DNA of 64,000 nt from Paraburkholderia sp. BL23I1N1 (GTDB lineage: Bacteria > Pseudomonadota > Gammaproteobacteria > Burkholderiales > Burkholderiaceae). Below the pieces are notes generated by a model. It saw nothing but the letters and a program-made list of their open reading frames with translations, ran no database searches and had not been told where the DNA came from. Made by a program: the position numbers and the translations under genes. This document shows, in pieces, positions 60,963 to 64,000 of the stretch; the first letter of the stretch is position 1; each line of letters begins with the position of its first letter. The stretch is taken from assembly GCF_003610295.1 (NCBI RefSeq), contig NZ_RAPV01000001.1:3348001-3412000 (forward strand), given 5' to 3'.

Positions 60963-62279
60963 TCACTCGTCTTTTGCAGCACGTGTCGGGGGTCGGAAAC
61001 CGCATGCACCCCGAATCATTCCTAGCGCCCGCTCGCCGCCCGGTACGAGACCCACCAGCTCGAGGCGAATCACGACGCCCATCAGCATGACCGACAACAT
61101 CGCCTCGCCAATCACTCGAGCGAGTGCGATTCCAATCGCGCCGTACAGAGGCGCCAGGACGAGCGCCGCAACAAGATTGATCACACCCGACGCAATGCCC
61201 ACGGCGGCAAGCAGACGATCCTTCCTTCGCGGTACAAATACGTAACCCGCCACGAACTCGTTAAACGCAGCGAACGGGAACATCCACGCAAAAATTTGCA
61301 GGACGTGCGCGCTGGGTTCAAAGGAGGCGCCGAGGATCAAAGGCAGCACGAACGGTGACAGCGCTAGCGCGCCACAGAAAATCAGCAATCCGTATCCCAT
61401 CAGCAGGGTCGCGCCACGCCGGGTCGTTTCATGCGCGCCCTGCACGTCGCCCTGTGCGAGTTGCCGCGTGATGGTGGGAATGAACACCTGTGCGGCCGGT
61501 CCCATCAGCGCGAGCGCGATCGTCGCGAAGCGTTCAGCCGCGCCGAAATAGCCAACCTGATCGGGCGTGGACAACAACGTCAACAGGTAGGTGGACGATG
61601 CCGTGAATACGACCGACCCGGACGAGTAAAGGAAAAGCATCGTCGAATTTCGCACGAGAGGAACGATGCCTGCCAACCTGAGACGCGGCCAGCCCAGTTG
61701 ATAGATCGTGAGCCCGTAGGAAACGATCGAGGACGCCACACCCGCGATCAGAAGACTCGCAAGCACCCATACCGCGTCATCGGGTCCTTTTACGAGCGTC
61801 AAGACCAGCACAAGACTCAGGAGAAAGCCAAACACCTCGATGATGATCGGGGTTCGAAACTGATGACGCCCCTGAAACAGCCAACCGAGGTTCATGCCGG
61901 ACACGATCCCCAGCAGCGTAGCCAGCACACCGATCAGAGGACGTTCGGACATGACAGGCGAACACAGCGTGGCAACCACGCCTATGCATCCACCCACCAC
62001 GCCATGCACAATGCGCGCGCTCACATGCAACGAGAAGATGTCGTTGCATTCTTGCTCCGATTGCGCTTTCGATACGTCGCGCATGCCGACGGGGCTAAAG
62101 CCGTAGTTAACGAGCATCCATATCACGTTCATGAGCGACATCGACGCCAGTACCCGACCGTACCCGGCTACACCGAGCATCCTGCCGTAAAACGGCACCA
62201 CGATGATGAGGTACACGTACCTCATCAAATAGCCACCGTAGACAAACCCGATAATCCGAACGCTCTTTCGTCTATCCAT
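60963..62279 (-). CDS. Wzx-like oligosaccharide flippase
   Basis: A 438-residue polytopic membrane protein with about twelve helices of the polysaccharide transport (MATE-like) type. It starts GFVYGGYLMRYVYLIIVVPFYGRMLGVAGYGRVL, contains NYGFSPVGMRDVSKAQ, and ends with YVFVPRRKDRLLAAVGIASGVINL, all typical Wzx elements. It should flip undecaprenyl-linked repeat units. ATG 62279 behind GGAGGG is used. It lies 28 nt after the GT2 gene and 53 nt before the GT4 gene, so they form an operon. Confidence 0.9.
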   Translation of the reverse strand: MDRRKSVRIIGFVYGGYLMRYVYLIIVVPFYGRMLGVAGYGRVLASMSLMNVIWMLVNYGFSPVGMRDVSKAQSEQECNDIFSLHVSARIVHGVVGGCIGVVATLCSPVMSERPLIGVLATLLGIVSGMNLGWLFQGRHQFRTPIIIEVFGFLLSLVLVLTLVKGPDDAVWVLASLLIAGVASSIVSYGLTIYQLGWPRLRLAGIVPLVRNSTMLFLYSSGSVVFTASSTYLLTLLSTPDQVGYFGAAERFATIALALMGPAAQVFIPTITRQLAQGDVQGAHETTRRGATLLMGYGLLIFCGALALSPFVLPLILGASFEPSAHVLQIFAWMFPFAAFNEFVAGYVFVPRRKDRLLAAVGIASGVINLVAALVLAPLYGAIGIALARVIGEAMLSVMLMGVVIRLELVGLVPGGERALGMIRGACGFRPPTRAAKDE

Positions 62280-62307
62280 GCCGCCCTCCATGCACGCGTT
62301 CTGGACT

Positions 62308-63318
62308 TCAGCGCCCAGCCACGCGACGGCGGGCAAGCGGGTTGGCGATATACCGCACCACAAAGTCAGAAAGTGGCGAGTAAGGGACGAGACACAGACT
62401 CGACAGGACAAGCGCGCCGAGCTTTTTCTTACGACTCCAGAATGGATTCGCAACGATGGTGTGCAAATAGTGACGAGAATCCCGCATCATCCAGCGCCAC
62501 CGGTTTTGGAGCGTCGCCCGATAGACGCCTGAACAGAAGCGAGCCTTCTCGAGTGCAAAATCGTGAAAAGTGGGCGCAAGCTCCATCTGGAGCCGGGTCC
62601 TTGCGATATTCCGCAAGATTGCCCATCTCAGGTTGACGGCTTCCGGCGCTCTGTTGAGCTGCTCCGAGTTTGCGAACGACACCGTCGCGCTGCCCGCGTT
62701 ATGCACGCGGTAACCCCCCAACGACTTTCGCACCGCGGCGACACGACCTACCAGTGCCGCGCCGTAGATCGCGTAGAAGTCCGCGCCGTAGCGATTGATG
62801 TCCGCTTCCGGAACCGGAAAAATGCGTCTGAGTGCGCTCACCCTGTATGCGTTACCCGAGGCAGGCGGCGACGGATAGAGCCAGCCGCCCAGCAACAGCT
62901 TTCCGCAATCCGCGGGGGGCTCGACGTGGGGCACATAAGCGCCCGTCAGCGCACCCGTGCTATCCATGACGTCCAGGCGAAACTGCACCTTTGTCCAATC
63001 ACCGGTTGCAAAGCGCCGCATCACTTCGGAGACCGCCCCCGGATACAGGACATCGTCGGAATCGAGGAAAATCACATATTCCGTTGCAAGCACCTCGATC
63101 GCCTGGTTGTAAGCGGACACCTGGCCGCCGTTTTCCTTGAGTATCGATGAGACGCGTGCCCCGAACTTCTCGATGATCGCGCGCGACCCGTCGGTCGAGC
63201 CATCGTCGATGACCACGACATGCGTCGCCGGATAGTCCTGCGCGAGCGCCGATTCGATCGCCATGGCCAGATAACGCTCGTAGTTGTAATTGCAGATCAC
63301 AACAGTGACGTGGTTCAT
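62308..63318 (-). CDS. GT2-family glycosyltransferase
   Basis: A 336-residue GT-A enzyme. The N-terminus VTVVICNYNYERYLAMAIESALAQ, VVVIDDGSTDGS and the DxD region VIFLDSDDVLYPGAV are clear. A predicted substrate pocket has SGNAYRVSALRRIFPVPEADINRYGADF. The C-terminus is amphipathic and probably membrane-associated. It adds one sugar to the EPS repeat unit; which sugar is unknown. A longer upstream start was rejected because ATG 63318 begins the family. Confidence 0.92.
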   Translation of the reverse strand: MNHVTVVICNYNYERYLAMAIESALAQDYPATHVVVIDDGSTDGSRAIIEKFGARVSSILKENGGQVSAYNQAIEVLATEYVIFLDSDDVLYPGAVSEVMRRFATGDWTKVQFRLDVMDSTGALTGAYVPHVEPPADCGKLLLGGWLYPSPPASGNAYRVSALRRIFPVPEADINRYGADFYAIYGAALVGRVAAVRKSLGGYRVHNAGSATVSFANSEQLNRAPEAVNLRWAILRNIARTRLQMELAPTFHDFALEKARFCSGVYRATLQNRWRWMMRDSRHYLHTIVANPFWSRKKKLGALVLSSLCLVPYSPLSDFVVRYIANPLARRRVAGR

Positions 63319-63439
63319 GATATTTCGACGCCATCCAAAGGTTCGATCAATCGAGATTCGACGACCGTGAAACGACCGACACATGCTGCAAGCACTCAAA
63401 TGCACACGCGTTGAGGAGCACCTTGAGTGATCCGATTCG

Positions 63440-64000
63440 CTACGCGACTCCACGAACAACGACATAGGCAAGGTGCTTAGGCGGCTTGTTGTCGGCCCCA
63501 TTGACTCGATCCGGCACCTTGAAGCGAACCTTCAGGCTCTGGTCGTTCCACGCCAGGGCAACGTCGTCGCGGGCACTTGCCGTACCGTTCAGCGCGTCGA
63601 TGAAATCCACTCGTGCATTACCTGAAGACGGCGGTTTGAGTCCGCCAACGGTGACCGATTGCCAACCGGGATCCGCGCTGACCTGCATCACGACGTCATG
63701 GCCAGAAAGCAATGCACTTCCAGAGGCGCCTGGATCGAATTGCAACGGTTTCGAAAAACTTGCTAACGATCCGTTCGCCGTCCGATTCAGAACGACCAGG
63801 CTTCGCCCGGATACGTTGTAAGTCCGCGTGGGCGGGCCACGATGCGTCAGACGGAAAGGTTCATAACCATCCCAGTGGTAAACCATGGACAGATATTTGT
63901 TCGGGTCGTCCCAGTTTCTGTCGAGCGCCCACACCGCAAAGTCGAAGAAATAGCGCGGCAAATAGTGCGGATCCTTCATGTACCCGTCACCGATTTCCGT
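63440..64000 (-). CDS. C-terminal part of a larger protein, possibly a glycoside hydrolase
   Basis: The frame remains open to the right edge of the window, so the start lies beyond it. The visible part begins TEIGDGYMKDPHYLPRYFFDFAVWALDRNWDDP, followed by YHWDGYEPFRL and beta-rich sequence with VVMQVSADPGWQSVTVGGLK. The TEIG segment before aromatic residues resembles the catalytic Glu region of clan-A glycoside hydrolases, followed by a beta-sandwich. It may trim or cleave the exopolysaccharide. The assignment is tentative. Confidence 0.5.
   Translation of the reverse strand, partial: TEIGDGYMKDPHYLPRYFFDFAVWALDRNWDDPNKYLSMVYHWDGYEPFRLTHRGPPTRTYNVSGRSLVVLNRTANGSLASFSKPLQFDPGASGSALLSGHDVVMQVSADPGWQSVTVGGLKPPSSGNARVDFIDALNGTASARDDVALAWNDQSLKVRFKVPDRVNGADNKPPKHLAYVVVRGVA

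Noticed and set aside
61431..62636. Plus-strand open frame of 401 codons
   Set aside because: It is antisense to the flippase gene, rich in His/Arg/Gln, with no recognisable family.

Overview
The window looks like a chromosomal or megaplasmid segment of a Burkholderiaceae bacterium, most likely Paraburkholderia, Caballeronia or Burkholderia. The grounds are the high GC content, dense catabolic clusters each with its own IclR, AraC, MerR or WYL regulator, many alpha/beta hydrolases and MFS pumps, a mannose-based exopolysaccharide locus, and protein families typical of that group. This is inferred from gene content only. No rRNA, tRNA or CRISPR array was found.

Layout. 0.4-8.8 kb: a hydroxyquinol lower-pathway operon on the minus strand (NTF2-like protein, maleylacetate reductase, hydroxyquinol 1,2-dioxygenase, TIM-barrel isomerase/dehydratase, IclR regulator, aldo/keto reductase). 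It is divergent from a broken SDR gene and a ShiA-like transporter, and the shared promoter region carries five related palindromes. 8.8-11.2 kb: a MerR regulator with two alpha/beta hydrolases, one built like fluoroacetate dehalogenase. 11.5-18.2 kb: housekeeping and accessory genes (GST, PLP-dependent dehydratase, SH3 protein, lipoprotein, acetyltransferase, oxidoreductase). 18.2-19.2 kb is non-coding with a perfect 19-bp inverted repeat. 19.2-24.5 kb: AraC-led hydrolase cluster (dienelactone hydrolase, alpha/beta hydrolase, haloperoxidase) and small enzymes. 24.6-26.1 kb: a complete IS701-family element inserted at the stop codon of a GST gene; that GST is divergent from a WYL regulator across a palindromic operator. 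28.1-31.9 kb: a two-subunit molybdenum hydroxylase with an AraC regulator. 32-34.6 kb: an MFS gene cut by an in-frame stop, then a WYL regulator and a VOC protein.

34.7-36.8 kb is a sulfide/persulfide unit: a BigR-type repressor with two YeeE/YedE-like transporters, divergent from a persulfide dioxygenase, with a perfect 34-bp palindrome between them. 38.8-44.0 kb is a tripartite EmrAB/NodT efflux operon whose neighbouring TetR/CecR-like repressor is frameshifted. 44.4-50.4 kb holds a chemoreceptor, a LysR regulator, a serine-rich protein and a carotenoid oxygenase.

50.4-64 kb is an exopolysaccharide locus: ATP-grasp protein, WcaJ-like initiating transferase, bifunctional ManC, Wzy/O-antigen-ligase-like polymerase, a PAP2 phosphatase split by an IS91-family element that also carries a tyrosine recombinase, two glycosyltransferases, a Wzx-like flippase, and a partial gene running off the end.

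Four genes are visibly broken: the SDR, the MFS pump, the TetR regulator and the PAP2 phosphatase. With two insertion sequences as well, this accessory region appears to be in flux, unless some of the single-base lesions are sequencing errors.
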